The notes below the pieces were generated by a model. It was not told the DNA's origin. It made no database searches and saw nothing but the letters and a program-made list of their open reading frames with translations. Below, piece after piece: positions 13,834 through 22,760 of a stretch of 64,000 nt of DNA. The position numbers and the translations under genes are program-made. The stretch lies in NCBI GenBank assembly GCA_937996235.1, contig CALKVK010000035.1:1-64000 (forward strand), given 5' to 3'. This DNA comes from an uncultured bacterium (GTDB lineage Bacteria; Planctomycetota; JAJSAM01; JAJVHW01). Every line of letters starts with the position of its first letter. Positions within the stretch are counted from its first letter, which is position 1.

Positions 13834-15620
13834 AACGGGAAGAACCGCGGCATCAACGCGACGGAGAGGCCGAAGTAGATGACCTGCAGCGGCAGGCCGA
13901 CGCGCAGGAAGTCCGAGAAGCGGTAGCCGCCGGGGCCGAGCACGAGCAGGTTGGTCTGGTAGCCGATCGGCGTCGCGAACGCGAGCGAGGCGGCGTAGAC
14001 GACGGCCATCACGAACGGCATGTAGTTGACCTCGAGGCTCGTGGCGGTCGTGTAGGCGAGCGGGAGCATCAGCACGGCGGCGGCGGTGTTGCTGATGAGG
14101 CACGTGAGCACGTTCGTGACGAGCCACAGCGCCGCGAACGCCGCGAGCGGACGGTTCTCGGGCGCGACGCTGCCGAGCACGACGTCGAGGACGTTCCTGA
14201 CGATCAGCTCGTCGCCCTTGGTCTCGTGCAGCGCGACGCCGAGCGCGACGGAGCCGGCCATCAGCGCGAGCGTGGGCAGTTCCAGTGCGCGGTAGGCGCG
14301 GCGCAGCGTGATGCAGCCGGTCAGCACGAGCACCGCCGTCGCGCCGATCGCGAGGAACGGGATCTCGACGAGCTCGAGCGCCGCCAGGAGGACGACCAAC
14401 AGCGTCGTCAGGATGACGATCGGCGCCTTGCGGCGCAGGTGCGTGCGCTCGTGCAGGCCCTCGAGCAGCACGAAGTCCTCGGAGTCGCGCAGGCGCGGGA
14501 TGCGCGCCGCCTCGGTCTGCACGAGCAGCGTGTCGCCCTCGCGCAGGATCATGTCGGCGATGCCGCTCCGGAGGTGCGATCCGCGGCGCTGCACGGCCAT
14601 CACCTGCGCGCCCGAGAGCGCGCGCTGCGTCGCGACGCGCACGGAGCGGCCCTCGACCGGGCTGCCGCGCGGGATGACGAGTTCGGCGAGCGTGACGTCG
14701 CGCCGGCGCACGTCGCGCGCGCCCAGCTCCGGCAGCAGTGCGGCGCCGCCCGAGGCGCCGACCTGCGCGACGCTCTCGGCGCGCCCGCGCACCAGCACCA
14801 GGTCGCCGACCTGGAGCCGCAGTCCCGGCGTGCCGGGCCACAGGATCTCCTCGCCGCGCACGATCTCGATCACGACGAGGTCGGGGTGCGGCTCGAGCAG
14901 GCCCTCGCGGATCGAGTGCCCGGCGAGGGGCGAGCCCTCCGACACGGCCACCTCGGTGACGTACTCGCTCGGGCGCTCGGAGCCCATCGACGTGACGGTG
15001 CGGCGGACGGGCAGCAGCGAAGGGCCGACGGCGATGAGGTAGATCATCCCGGCGCCGAGGAGCACGAGGCCGAAGGGCAGCGGCGCCAGGAACGGGAGGC
15101 CGCGGCTGCCCGGGTCCAGGCGCTGCATCTCGCTGGAGACGAGCACGGTCGTCGACGTGCCGAGCACGGTCAGCATGCCGCCCATGATCGACGCGTACGA
15201 GACGGGCAGCAGCAGCCGCGAGGGCGCGATCTGCCGCCGCTCCGCGAGCGCGAGGACGACGGGGATGAACACTGCCACGACCGGCGTGTTGTTGAGCACG
15301 GCCGACGGCAGGGCGACGAGCAGCACGATCGCGGGGAGCACCGCGCGCTCGCCGCTCGCCGACATGCGCTGGAGCGCCGCGCCGAGCACCGTCACGGCGC
15401 CGCTGTCCACGAGCGCGCGCGAGATGACGAACATGCCGGCGACCGTGACGACGGCGCTGTTACCGAACCCGGAGAACGCCTGCGCGGGCGAGAGGACGCC
15501 CAGGACCCCCAGCGCGACGGGGATGAGCAGGGCGACCAGGTCGATCGCCACCCACTCGGTCACGAAGAGGAGCAACGCGACCAGGAGTACTCCGAAGGTG
15601 GCCGCCTGCCCGTAGTCCAT
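13830..15620 (-). CDS. SLC13/DASS-family transporter with two TrkA-C (RCK_C) domains
   Basis: 596 aa. Two membrane halves flank a soluble middle. The N-terminal half carries SAVLNNTPVVAVFIP and the TVLGTSTTVLV helix hairpin; the C-terminal half carries LISNTAAAVLMLPLA and FATPIGYQTNLLV, the repeated substrate/sodium-binding signatures of the divalent-anion:sodium symporter family. The middle (about residues 200-385) contains two RCK_C-type domains (EVAVSEGSPLAGHSI and ELVIPRGSPVEGRSV). Proteins of this architecture carry sulfate or dicarboxylates; the substrate is not settled here. ATG 15620 is preferred over an upstream extension because of the TATCCT box 9 nt before it. Confidence 0.85.
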   Translation of the reverse strand: MDYGQAATFGVLLVALLLFVTEWVAIDLVALLIPVALGVLGVLSPAQAFSGFGNSAVVTVAGMFVISRALVDSGAVTVLGAALQRMSASGERAVLPAIVLLVALPSAVLNNTPVVAVFIPVVLALAERRQIAPSRLLLPVSYASIMGGMLTVLGTSTTVLVSSEMQRLDPGSRGLPFLAPLPFGLVLLGAGMIYLIAVGPSLLPVRRTVTSMGSERPSEYVTEVAVSEGSPLAGHSIREGLLEPHPDLVVIEIVRGEEILWPGTPGLRLQVGDLVLVRGRAESVAQVGASGGAALLPELGARDVRRRDVTLAELVIPRGSPVEGRSVRVATQRALSGAQVMAVQRRGSHLRSGIADMILREGDTLLVQTEAARIPRLRDSEDFVLLEGLHERTHLRRKAPIVILTTLLVVLLAALELVEIPFLAIGATAVLVLTGCITLRRAYRALELPTLALMAGSVALGVALHETKGDELIVRNVLDVVLGSVAPENRPLAAFAALWLVTNVLTCLISNTAAAVLMLPLAYTTATSLEVNYMPFVMAVVYAASLAFATPIGYQTNLLVLGPGGYRFSDFLRVGLPLQVIYFGLSVALMPRFFPF

Positions 15621-15629
15621 CCGGCGGGC

Positions 15630-15635
15630 AGGATA
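15630..15635 (-). promoter_or_regulatory. -10-like box (TATCCT) for the SLC13-type gene
   Basis: TATCCT on the minus strand ends 9 nt before ATG 15620. No Shine-Dalgarno sequence lies between, so a short-leader or leaderless transcript is likely. Confidence 0.45.
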
Positions 15636-15682
15636 CCCGCGGCCCGGCGCCGGGTCGCGCCACGCACGCCCGCCGCGTTCGC

Positions 15683-15922
15683 GTGACCGCGCCCGGGCGC
15701 GCGCATAGCCTGCCGGCCCGGACTCTTCATGACGACTCACGCACCCGAGCGGTCCAGCACGCCGCGCTCCGCGACGCGCTGTCCGCGCTCAGGACGGCCG
15801 GCGCGGGGCGTGACGTGCACGCCGCACGCGCGCGGAGCCTCGCTCGCGCCGCCACCGGCGTCACGGCGTGCGCGAGTCTCATGAACGGGCCGGGCCAGTT
15901 CCGCCAGGAGGACGTCCCGTGA
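15683..15922 (+). CDS. Possible small protein, unknown (79 aa, start uncertain)
   Basis: The frame ending at TGA 15920-15922 overlaps the next gene's GTG by 4 bp (GTGA), and from about 15750 its third codon positions are almost all G or C, as in real genes here. The C-terminal part is Ala/Arg/Leu-rich and helical. The start is unclear: GTG 15683 lies upstream of a TAGCCT box (15706-15711), while the ATG at 15729 downstream of that box is in another frame. A frameshift in a formerly longer gene, or a non-standard start, is possible. Confidence 0.35.
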   Translation: MTAPGRAHSLPARTLHDDSRTRAVQHAALRDALSALRTAGAGRDVHAARARSLARAATGVTACASLMNGPGQFRQEDVP

Positions 15923-16323
15923 CCGCGACCGCGCACGATGCCACCTACACGCCGCGCATCCTCGAGCAGCTCCTCAAGCTGCGCGCCGCCGGGGCGCTGC
16001 CGCTGCGCCGCCTCCCCGAGGTCGAGGGGCTCTGGCGCTGGGGCTTCCGCGCGGGCGGGATGCGCGTCGAGATCGACCTCGACTCCACCGTGCTCGAGCT
16101 CCGCGCCTACGCCGGCCGCCACGTGATCGCGGTGGGACGCGTGCGGGCGCCGGTCTTCGCCGCGCTCACGTCCGGCGCGGAGGGTGTGCGCGACTCGCGC
16201 GCGGCGGACGAGTCGCTCGCGGCGCTGCGCGCGATCGTCGGCGAGTGGCGCACGCGCAACGCGCGGCTCTTCATGGAGCCGCCGCGCGTGGCGCGCCACC
16301 CGGACGGCTGGAACAACGCCTGA
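15919..16323 (+). CDS. Protein of unknown function (134 aa)
   Basis: Starts at GTG 15919 with AGGAGG 7 nt upstream (15908-15913). No signal peptide or membrane helix. Sequence features are a helical N-terminus (RILEQLLKLRAAGALPL), a strand-rich middle (MRVEIDLDSTVLELRAYAG) and a basic C-terminus. I do not recognise the family. It is followed after 1 bp by another unknown gene, so the two are surely co-expressed. Confidence 0.65.
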   Translation: MTATAHDATYTPRILEQLLKLRAAGALPLRRLPEVEGLWRWGFRAGGMRVEIDLDSTVLELRAYAGRHVIAVGRVRAPVFAALTSGAEGVRDSRAADESLAALRAIVGEWRTRNARLFMEPPRVARHPDGWNNA

Positions 16324-16324
16324 C

Positions 16325-17065
16325 GTGGACGGCACGTCGCTGCAGTCGCTGCGCGACCTCCTGCGCGCGCGGCCCGAGGGTCTGACCTTCGCCGACCTGC
16401 CCGGGACGGTCCTCGAGGACCTCGCGCTCGGGTGGAGCGGCGGGCGCCGCACGAGCCGCGTGGCCGCGGAGCTCGCGGAGCGGCTGGACGGCATCCCCGC
16501 GGAGACGCGCGAGCCGGAGATCGCGGGGCGCGCGCTGCTGACGCTCCTCGCGCGCCGCGGCGCGCCGGTGTACGTCGAGGCGCCGGCCGACCACGTGTTC
16601 CTGCTCGGCACCGCCGAGACGGACCGCGGCGACCCCGAGGGGCGACGCGCCTTCGAGCGCCGCGAGGCGGAGTACGCGTCGCTCGCGCGCATCGCGTCGG
16701 AGTACCCGGTCGCGAGCTACGCGGACGACCTCGCACCGGCGTTCCGCGCGTCGCGCGAGGCGCCTGACCGCGAACCGGAGCACGACGACGCGATCGGACG
16801 CGACCATCCGCTCGCACTCCTTGCGACGCGGCTGCCGCGGGGACTGCGCGCCTGGTTCCACGCGCGCCACGGCGAGCGCGACGGCGACGCGCTCGCGTGG
16901 AAGTTCGTGCTGGTCGGGCGCGCGCTGGCGCACCACAGGAACGGGATGCTCGAGACGGGCGTGCTGCGCATCTCCGGCGACGCGGTCCCGGAGCAGCTCG
17001 TGCGCGGACTCCTCGCGCTCGACCTCGGCCAGCTCGCGCGGACGGCCGTGCGCGAGCCGGTCTGA
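16325..17065 (+). CDS. Protein of unknown function (246 aa)
   Basis: GTG 16325 begins 1 bp after the previous stop. The protein is soluble, with an N-terminal part rich in Leu/Arg (SLRDLLRARPEGLTFADLP), a central acidic and Arg-rich region (about residues 95-160), and a C-terminal helical part (ALAWKFVLVGRALAHHRNGML). No motif I can assign. The coding frame is supported by strong third-position GC and by tight linkage to the 134-aa gene. It ends 7 bp before the stop of the convergent ABC exporter. Confidence 0.65.
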   Translation: MDGTSLQSLRDLLRARPEGLTFADLPGTVLEDLALGWSGGRRTSRVAAELAERLDGIPAETREPEIAGRALLTLLARRGAPVYVEAPADHVFLLGTAETDRGDPEGRRAFERREAEYASLARIASEYPVASYADDLAPAFRASREAPDREPEHDDAIGRDHPLALLATRLPRGLRAWFHARHGERDGDALAWKFVLVGRALAHHRNGMLETGVLRISGDAVPEQLVRGLLALDLGQLARTAVREPV

Positions 17066-17072
17066 GCGCCGC

Positions 17073-19796
17073 TCACTCCGGCGCCGGCTCGTGCGGCGCG
17101 GCGCCCTCGGATGCGCGGGCGCCGTCGGCACCGGCGCCCATCTGCAGCTCGTACATGCGGCGGAAGTGGCCGTTCTCGCGCGTCAGGAGTTCGCCGGGCG
17201 GGCCCTCCTCGACGATCCGCCCGTCGCTCATCACGACCACCTTGTCGGCGTTGCGGATGGTCGAGAGGCGGTGCGCGACGACGATCACCGTGCGCCCCCG
17301 CATCAGCTTGTCGAGCGCCGCCTGCACCTGCGACTCGGCGTGCGAGTCGAGGGCGCTCGTGGCCTCGTCGAGGATCAGCACGGGCGCGTCCTTGAGGATC
17401 GCGCGCGCGATCGTGATGCGCTGGCGCTGCCCGCCCGAGACCGCGGTGCCGCGCTCGCCCGCGAGCTTCGCGTAGGCGCCGTCCATGCGCTCGATCTCGT
17501 CGTGCACGAACGCGTCGCGCGCGGCCTGCTGCAGCTCCGCGTCGGTGGCGTCGGGCTTGCCGTAGCGGATGTTCTCGGCGATCGACGCGTTGAACAGGAA
17601 CGCGTCCTGCGTGACGATCGCGACGCTGTCGAGGAGGCTTCCGACGGTGAAGCTCCGCACGTCGCGTCCGTCGTACAGCACGGCGCCCGAGCTGACGTCG
17701 TAGAAGCGCGCGACGAGGTCGCAGAGCGTCGACTTGCCCGCGCCGGTCGGCCCCACCACGGCGACCACCTTGCCCGCGGGGATGTCGAGCGAGACGTCGT
17801 CGAGCACGCGCTTCTCGTCGTAGGCGAAGGTGACGTGGTCGAGGCGGATGCCCTGCGCGAGCGGCTTCTTCGCGAGGACGTCCGGCCCGTCCACGAGGTC
17901 GTTCTCGGCGTCGAGGATCTCGAACACGCGCGCGACGCCGGGCGCCGCGTCCACCATGCTGTTCGCGGTCTGCGTGAGCTGCTTGCTGCTCTTGTAGATG
18001 CGCTGCATGATCACGATGAAGCCGGTGATCTCGCCGATGGTGACGGCGCCGCCGAGCACGAAGTAGCCGCCGCCGACCATGACGATCGCGGCGCCGACGC
18101 CCTGCAGGAGGTCGAGCAGCGAGTCCGACAGCGCGGAGAGCCGGTGGATGCTGCGCGCGCGCTGCATGTAGCGCCCGATCGCGTCGCGCAGGCGCGTCGC
18201 CTCGCGCTGCTCGCCGCCGAACGCCTTCACGACCTTGATGCCGACGAGCATCTGGAAGATCACGTGGCTGATGTCGGCGAGCAGGACCTGGCGCTTCTCG
18301 GCCTGCTTCTTGATGCGCTTCGCGATGCGGAAGAGCGGGTAGACGATCACCGGCATCCCGAGCAGCACGAGCGCGAGGCGCCAGTTCAGCACGAACGCGC
18401 CGGCGAACGAGATCATCAGGTCGAACGGGTCGATCGCCGCGGTGCCGAAGGCCTGGTTGAAGACCTTGCGCATCGACGAGGCGTCGCGCTCTATGCGCGC
18501 CACGAGGTCGCCCGCGCGGATGCGGTGGAAGAACGACAGCGGCAGCGACGCGATCTTGAGCCCGATCGCGTAGCGGATGTCCGACATGATCGCGGTGGCG
18601 TACCAGTTGTAGAGGAACTCCTTCCCGTACCCGACGGCGGCGGAGACGAGCGTCAGCAGCACGACCTTCCCGCCGATCGTCCAGAGGCGCTGGATCGCGT
18701 CGTCGGACTTGCTGACGAGGACCTCGTCCACCAGCTCCTTCACGTAGAGCACGCGCACGACGTACGCGAGCGCCGTGAAGACGAAGCCGAGGGCGATCAC
18801 GAACAGCGCGCCCCAGCGGTACGGCTTCACGAACTGGAAGACGCGCATGAGCAGCGCCATCTCGGGGCCGCGGCTCTGGATCTGCACGAACGCGGTGAGC
18901 AGCAGCGCGAGCACCGCGAGCGCGAGCGTCACGTGCCACGCGTACACGTCCTTGTCCACGCCGAGGGGCTCGAGGCTCAGGCCGTGGAACGGCACGGTCG
19001 CGGCGTCGTTCTGCACCTCGGCGACGACCCACAGGTCGGGGCAGGTGCGCAGCCGACGCCACGTGCCGACGCACTGCTCCCCGCCGGCGTCGCGGTAGCC
19101 GAGCGCCGTCCCCTCGGCGCCCGACGCGATCTCCTCGAGCGCGCGCGTGCGCTCGGCGCGGTCCGCGAACAGGTCGGCGAGGTTCGGCGCGCCCTTCTTG
19201 CGCTTCGCGCGCGGGGGCCCCGCGGACCACGCGACCTCGGCGCCCGCGCCGAGCACGATCTGGATGCGCGAGTAGTTGCCCGGGCGGCCGTCGCGCGGCC
19301 ACGGCTCGACGCCGGGCGGCGGCTCGCGGTCGCGCAGCGTGTGCGCGAGTGCGCGCGGGATCGCGGGCGGGCCGAGCTCCGGGTCGCCCTCGACGGCGCG
19401 CCGCAGCACGTGCGGCGGGAAGCTGCCGCGCAGGCCGCGGCGCGCGGCCGCGTCGCGCAGCTCGATCTCGATCTCCTTCGCCCGGAAGCGCACGAAGACG
19501 CCGGGCTCGAGCTCGACGGCGTCGTCGCCCGCGTCGGTCGTGCCCTCGAAGCGCTGTGCGCTCGTCAGCGGCTCGCCGGGCGCCGCCCGTGCGCCGGCTG
19601 CGTCCCACGCGCGCAGCGCGTCCGCCGCGCCGCGCACCACGTCCACGAGCACGCGCTCCGCGTCGTCGGCCACCTGCGGCAGCCGCGCGGTCGCGGCGTC
19701 GCGCGCCTGCGAGAACTGCAGGATCGTGCGCGCCGCGAGCAGCACGGTGGCGAGCCCGAGGACGATCGTCAGGACGAGCGGGAGCCGCGTCCTCAA
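17073..19796 (-). CDS. MsbA-like ABC exporter with an extra N-terminal periplasmic domain
   Basis: 907 aa. An N-terminal membrane helix (about residues 5-25) and a second (about 290-310) bracket some 260 residues that should lie outside the cytoplasm, with no fold I recognise. A standard half-transporter follows: a six-helix membrane domain (about 325-610) with FHRIRAGDLVARIERD, then the nucleotide-binding domain with Walker A GPTGAGKST (682-690), signature VSGGQ (786-790), Walker B VLILDE (806-811) and switch His842. The family flips lipid A or lipid-linked glycans. The TTG start overlaps the upstream glycosyltransferase stop (TTGA), so it belongs to a glycan operon. Confidence 0.85.
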   Translation of the reverse strand: MRTRLPLVLTIVLGLATVLLAARTILQFSQARDAATARLPQVADDAERVLVDVVRGAADALRAWDAAGARAAPGEPLTSAQRFEGTTDAGDDAVELEPGVFVRFRAKEIEIELRDAAARRGLRGSFPPHVLRRAVEGDPELGPPAIPRALAHTLRDREPPPGVEPWPRDGRPGNYSRIQIVLGAGAEVAWSAGPPRAKRKKGAPNLADLFADRAERTRALEEIASGAEGTALGYRDAGGEQCVGTWRRLRTCPDLWVVAEVQNDAATVPFHGLSLEPLGVDKDVYAWHVTLALAVLALLLTAFVQIQSRGPEMALLMRVFQFVKPYRWGALFVIALGFVFTALAYVVRVLYVKELVDEVLVSKSDDAIQRLWTIGGKVVLLTLVSAAVGYGKEFLYNWYATAIMSDIRYAIGLKIASLPLSFFHRIRAGDLVARIERDASSMRKVFNQAFGTAAIDPFDLMISFAGAFVLNWRLALVLLGMPVIVYPLFRIAKRIKKQAEKRQVLLADISHVIFQMLVGIKVVKAFGGEQREATRLRDAIGRYMQRARSIHRLSALSDSLLDLLQGVGAAIVMVGGGYFVLGGAVTIGEITGFIVIMQRIYKSSKQLTQTANSMVDAAPGVARVFEILDAENDLVDGPDVLAKKPLAQGIRLDHVTFAYDEKRVLDDVSLDIPAGKVVAVVGPTGAGKSTLCDLVARFYDVSSGAVLYDGRDVRSFTVGSLLDSVAIVTQDAFLFNASIAENIRYGKPDATDAELQQAARDAFVHDEIERMDGAYAKLAGERGTAVSGGQRQRITIARAILKDAPVLILDEATSALDSHAESQVQAALDKLMRGRTVIVVAHRLSTIRNADKVVVMSDGRIVEEGPPGELLTRENGHFRRMYELQMGAGADGARASEGAAPHEPAPE

Positions 19797-20908
19797 CGCG
19801 GTCGCTCCCCGGCGGCGAGCGCGCGGTAGAGCGCGAGGTTGCCCTCGACCATCGCGTCCACGGTGAAGCGCTCCTCGACGTGCCGGCGCCCGGCCTCACG
19901 CAGCCGCGCCGCGAGCTCGGGCTCGCGCAGCACGCGCACGACGGCGCGCGCGAGCGCCTCGGGGTCGCGCGGCGGGACGGTCAGGCCCGTGACGCCGTCC
20001 ACGAGCACTTCGGGGATGCCGCCGACCGCGGAGCCCACGCACGGGCAGCGCAGCGCGAGGGCGTCGAGCAGGCTCGTGCAGAGACCCTCGAGCACGCTGC
20101 ACATGACGAAGCAGTCCATACCGTGGACGAGGGAGAGTACGTCGGTGCGGAAGCCCGTGAAGAGGATTCGGTCTTCGAGTCCGAGCTCGCGCGCCTCCGC
20201 CGCGACGCGCCCGCGACACTCGCCGTCGCCGATCAGCAGCACGTGCGCGTCGGGCACCTCCGCGAGGATGCGCGGCGTCGCGCGCACGAGGAACTCCTGC
20301 GCCTTGTGCCAGCCGAACGCGGCCACGTCGCCGACGAGCGGCGCGCCCGCGGGCAGCCCGAGCGTCGCGTGCACGTCCACGCGCGGTGCCGCGTCCACGC
20401 GCGCGAGGTCGATGCCCGAATGGACGACGCGGATGCGCTCGGCCGGGATGCCGTCCTGCACCATCTGCCGGCGGATGCCGTCGCTGATCGCCACGTAGAG
20501 GTCCACGCCGAAGCGGTACTTGAACCACGAGAGGCGCAGCGCATTGCGGTAGATCGTGAAGTCCACGCGGCGCGAGACGACGGTGCGCCCCACGCCCGCG
20601 AGCCGGCGCGCGAGCACGCCGAGCGTGTGGCCGTGGCTCGTGTGCATGTGGATCACGTCGGGGCGGAAGCGCCGGAAGAGACGCGCGAGCCGCACCACGG
20701 CCACGAGGTCCGCCTCGCCGTGCATCGGCAGCGCCTCGGCCGCGAGCCCGGCGGCGCCCGCGCGCTCGACCCACGCCGACCCGGGGCGCCCGACGCAGAG
20801 CTGCTCGACGCCGCGCGCCGCGAGGCCCTGCGCGAGGTAGAGCGCCTGCTGCTCGCCGCCGCGCCAGGTCCGCTCCGTGTCGATGTGGAGGACGCGCAGC
20901 GCGCTCAC
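19793..20908 (-). CDS. Glycosyltransferase family 4
   Basis: 371 aa GT-B-fold enzyme. The N-terminal acceptor domain starts LRVLHIDTERTWRGGEQQALYLA, with DVIHMHTSHGHTLG further on (about residues 87-100). The C-terminal donor domain has a VVHSGID strand, LLIGDGE, and the retaining-GT4 motif around MCSVLEGLCTSLLDALALRCPCVGS (E at about 284), followed by GGIPEV. It transfers a sugar from a nucleotide donor, most likely to LPS or a surface glycan. GTG 20908 overlaps the stop of the upstream glycosyltransferase (GTGA), and its own stop overlaps the ABC exporter start. Confidence 0.85.
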   Translation of the reverse strand: MSALRVLHIDTERTWRGGEQQALYLAQGLAARGVEQLCVGRPGSAWVERAGAAGLAAEALPMHGEADLVAVVRLARLFRRFRPDVIHMHTSHGHTLGVLARRLAGVGRTVVSRRVDFTIYRNALRLSWFKYRFGVDLYVAISDGIRRQMVQDGIPAERIRVVHSGIDLARVDAAPRVDVHATLGLPAGAPLVGDVAAFGWHKAQEFLVRATPRILAEVPDAHVLLIGDGECRGRVAAEARELGLEDRILFTGFRTDVLSLVHGMDCFVMCSVLEGLCTSLLDALALRCPCVGSAVGGIPEVLVDGVTGLTVPPRDPEALARAVVRVLREPELAARLREAGRRHVEERFTVDAMVEGNLALYRALAAGERPR

Positions 20909-22017
20909 GCGGGGACCTCGGCGATCGCGTCGCGGTACGCCGCGAGGGTGCGGCGCGCGGTCTCCTGCCACGTGAAGCGCGCGGCGTGCGCGGCGCCGCG
21001 GCGCACGAGGTCGGCGCGCAGCGCGGAGTCGTCGAGCGCGGCGGCGAGGGCGTCGCGCAGCGCGCCGGGGTCGGCGGGCGGGACGAGCAGCGCCGCGTCC
21101 CCGGCCGTGCCCGCCGTCGCGCCCGCGTCGGCGGCGACGACGGGGCAGCCGCACGCCATCGCCTCGAGCAGCGGCAGACCGAAGCCCTCGGCGAGACTCG
21201 TGAAGCAGAACGCCGCCGCACCGGTGTAGAGCGCGGGCAGCACGTCGTCGCCGACGAAGCCCGTCACGTGCACGGCCCGCCCCACGCCGGCCGCGGCGAC
21301 GCGCGCGAGGATCTCGTCGCCGCCGGTCTGCACGGGCCCGGCGAGCACGAGCTCGAGATCGCCGAGCGCGGGGCGCTCGCGCAGCGCGAGGAACGCGTCG
21401 AGGAGCGGCCCGAGGTTCTTGCGCGCGGCGATCTGGCCGACGAACAGCAGGTACGGCGCGCGGACGCCGAGCCGGCCGAGGACCTCCGCGACCGCCTCGG
21501 GCGCCTGCGGGCGGAAGCGGGGCGCGAGCCCGAGCGGCACGACGCGCGTGCGCGCCGCGGCGGCGGGGAAGCGGCCGAGGAACGCGTCCCGCGTGAACTC
21601 GGAGATGCACAGGATCGCGGCCGCGCGCTGCGCCGCGTCGGCGAGCGCCGCGCGCTTGCGCTCCTGGAACTCCGGGCTGGCGATGCCGGGCACGTCGAGC
21701 GCGGACAGGTCGTGCACGGTCGAGACCGCGGGCACGCCGGGGATGCGCGGCGGCCGCAGGTCGGGGCCGTGGGCGACGTCGAGGCGCCGGGGGGGCATCA
21801 CCGGGACGCCGTCCTGGAAGTAGCCGCGCGAGAAGCGCTCGTCGGGTGCCGCCTCGAACCAGCGCCGCTTGCCGAGGCGCGACATGCGGTAGAGCGTGAC
21901 GACGCGGTCGGCCTCGCCGAGCTCGCCGGCGAGGGCGTGCAGGAGCGACACGCAGTAGCGCGCGACGCCGGTGCGTTCGGCCTTCGCCACGCACGAGCAG
22001 TCGATCCCGATCCGCAT
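20905..22017 (-). CDS. Glycosyltransferase family 4
   Basis: 370 aa GT-B enzyme and first gene of the three-gene glycan operon (two GT4 enzymes, then the exporter). The N-terminus (MRIGIDCSCVAK...TGVARYC) and STVHDLS match the mannosyltransferase-like GT4 branch. The donor domain carries YLLFVGQIAARKNLGPLL (about residues 190-207), VHVTGFVGDD and the E-x7-E motif in LAEGFGLPLLEAMACGCPVV (about 280-300). Acceptor and sugar unknown. A GATACT box lies 7 nt before ATG 22017. Confidence 0.85.
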   Translation of the reverse strand: MRIGIDCSCVAKAERTGVARYCVSLLHALAGELGEADRVVTLYRMSRLGKRRWFEAAPDERFSRGYFQDGVPVMPPRRLDVAHGPDLRPPRIPGVPAVSTVHDLSALDVPGIASPEFQERKRAALADAAQRAAAILCISEFTRDAFLGRFPAAAARTRVVPLGLAPRFRPQAPEAVAEVLGRLGVRAPYLLFVGQIAARKNLGPLLDAFLALRERPALGDLELVLAGPVQTGGDEILARVAAAGVGRAVHVTGFVGDDVLPALYTGAAAFCFTSLAEGFGLPLLEAMACGCPVVAADAGATAGTAGDAALLVPPADPGALRDALAAALDDSALRADLVRRGAAHAARFTWQETARRTLAAYRDAIAEVPA

Positions 22018-22024
22018 CCGGGGC

Positions 22025-22099
22025 AGTATCCGACCGGCGGGGCGCAGCCGGAAGCCCGGAGCGCGGCGGATCGCCGCCCGCCCGGCCCGCGGGTACCAT
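22025..22099. promoter_or_regulatory. Divergent promoter pair with -10-like boxes
   Basis: Two boxes face away from each other in the 89-bp gap between divergent genes. GATACT on the minus strand (22025-22030) ends 7 nt before ATG 22017, and TACCAT on the plus strand (22094-22099) ends 7 nt before ATG 22107. Neither gene has a Shine-Dalgarno sequence, so both transcripts appear leaderless. Confidence 0.5.
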
Positions 22100-22106
22100 C
22101 CTCGCG

Positions 22107-22760
22107 ATGGGCGCGCCCCAGCCGCCGGCGACCGACGACGAGGTCGAGCGCTGCACGACCGCGCTCCTCGGGAAGCAGGGGCGCTTCCGCCCCACCGTGC
22201 GCCTGCTCGAGCGCGACGGCTGCCGCTGGGTGGCCAAGGACTACCGCCCGAGCTGGGCGCTCTACCGGCTCACGGTGGGCGCCTGGAGCCTGCGCCGCGA
22301 GCTCGAGGCGCTGCGCCGCGTGGCCGACGTCGGCGGCGTGCCGCACGTCGAGGCGCGGCCGTCGCGCTGGGTGGTCGTGCTCACGCACTTCCCCGGGCGC
22401 GACGTGGGGAAGACGGAGAAGGCGCGCCAGACGCCCGCCTTCTTCGAGGACCTGCGGCGCATCGTGGACGCGCTCCACGCGCGCGGCGTCGTCCACCTGG
22501 ACCTGCGGCAGCGGCGCAACGTGCTCGTCCAGCCGGACGGGCGCGCGGCCGTCATCGACTTCGGGGCGTCGCTCTGCGTGCGCCCGGGCGGCGCGCTCCT
22601 GCGGCTGCTCGCCCGGGTGGACGACTCGGGCGTGCTCAAGTACAAGCGGCGTGCGGACCCGGGCTCGCTGAGCGACGACGAGCGCGAGCGCCTCGCGCGC
22701 GCCGAGCGCCGCCGCCGCTTCTGGCCGTTCGGACGCCCGCGCGCCCGCCGTACGCCATGA
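22107..22760 (+). CDS. Small protein-kinase-fold (RIO/LPS-kinase-like) protein
   Basis: 217 aa minimal kinase fold. Lys44 (WVAKDY) is the probable ATP-binding lysine. The catalytic loop is VVHLDLRQRRNVLV with Asp132 and Asn138, and the metal-binding motif is IDFG with Asp151. It ends in a very basic tail (RRRRFWPFGRPRARR). It is shorter than LPS core kinases but shares their compact form, and it sits among glycan genes that include other such kinases, so phosphorylation of a lipid or sugar is a reasonable guess. The next gene overlaps as ATGA. Confidence 0.7.
   Translation: MGAPQPPATDDEVERCTTALLGKQGRFRPTVRLLERDGCRWVAKDYRPSWALYRLTVGAWSLRRELEALRRVADVGGVPHVEARPSRWVVVLTHFPGRDVGKTEKARQTPAFFEDLRRIVDALHARGVVHLDLRQRRNVLVQPDGRAAVIDFGASLCVRPGGALLRLLARVDDSGVLKYKRRADPGSLSDDERERLARAERRRRFWPFGRPRARRTP

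Noticed and set aside
15729..15884. Plus-strand frame starting at ATG 15729.
   Set aside because: Its codon bias is poor and it ends inside the better frame. Only the ATG position relative to TAGCCT favours it.
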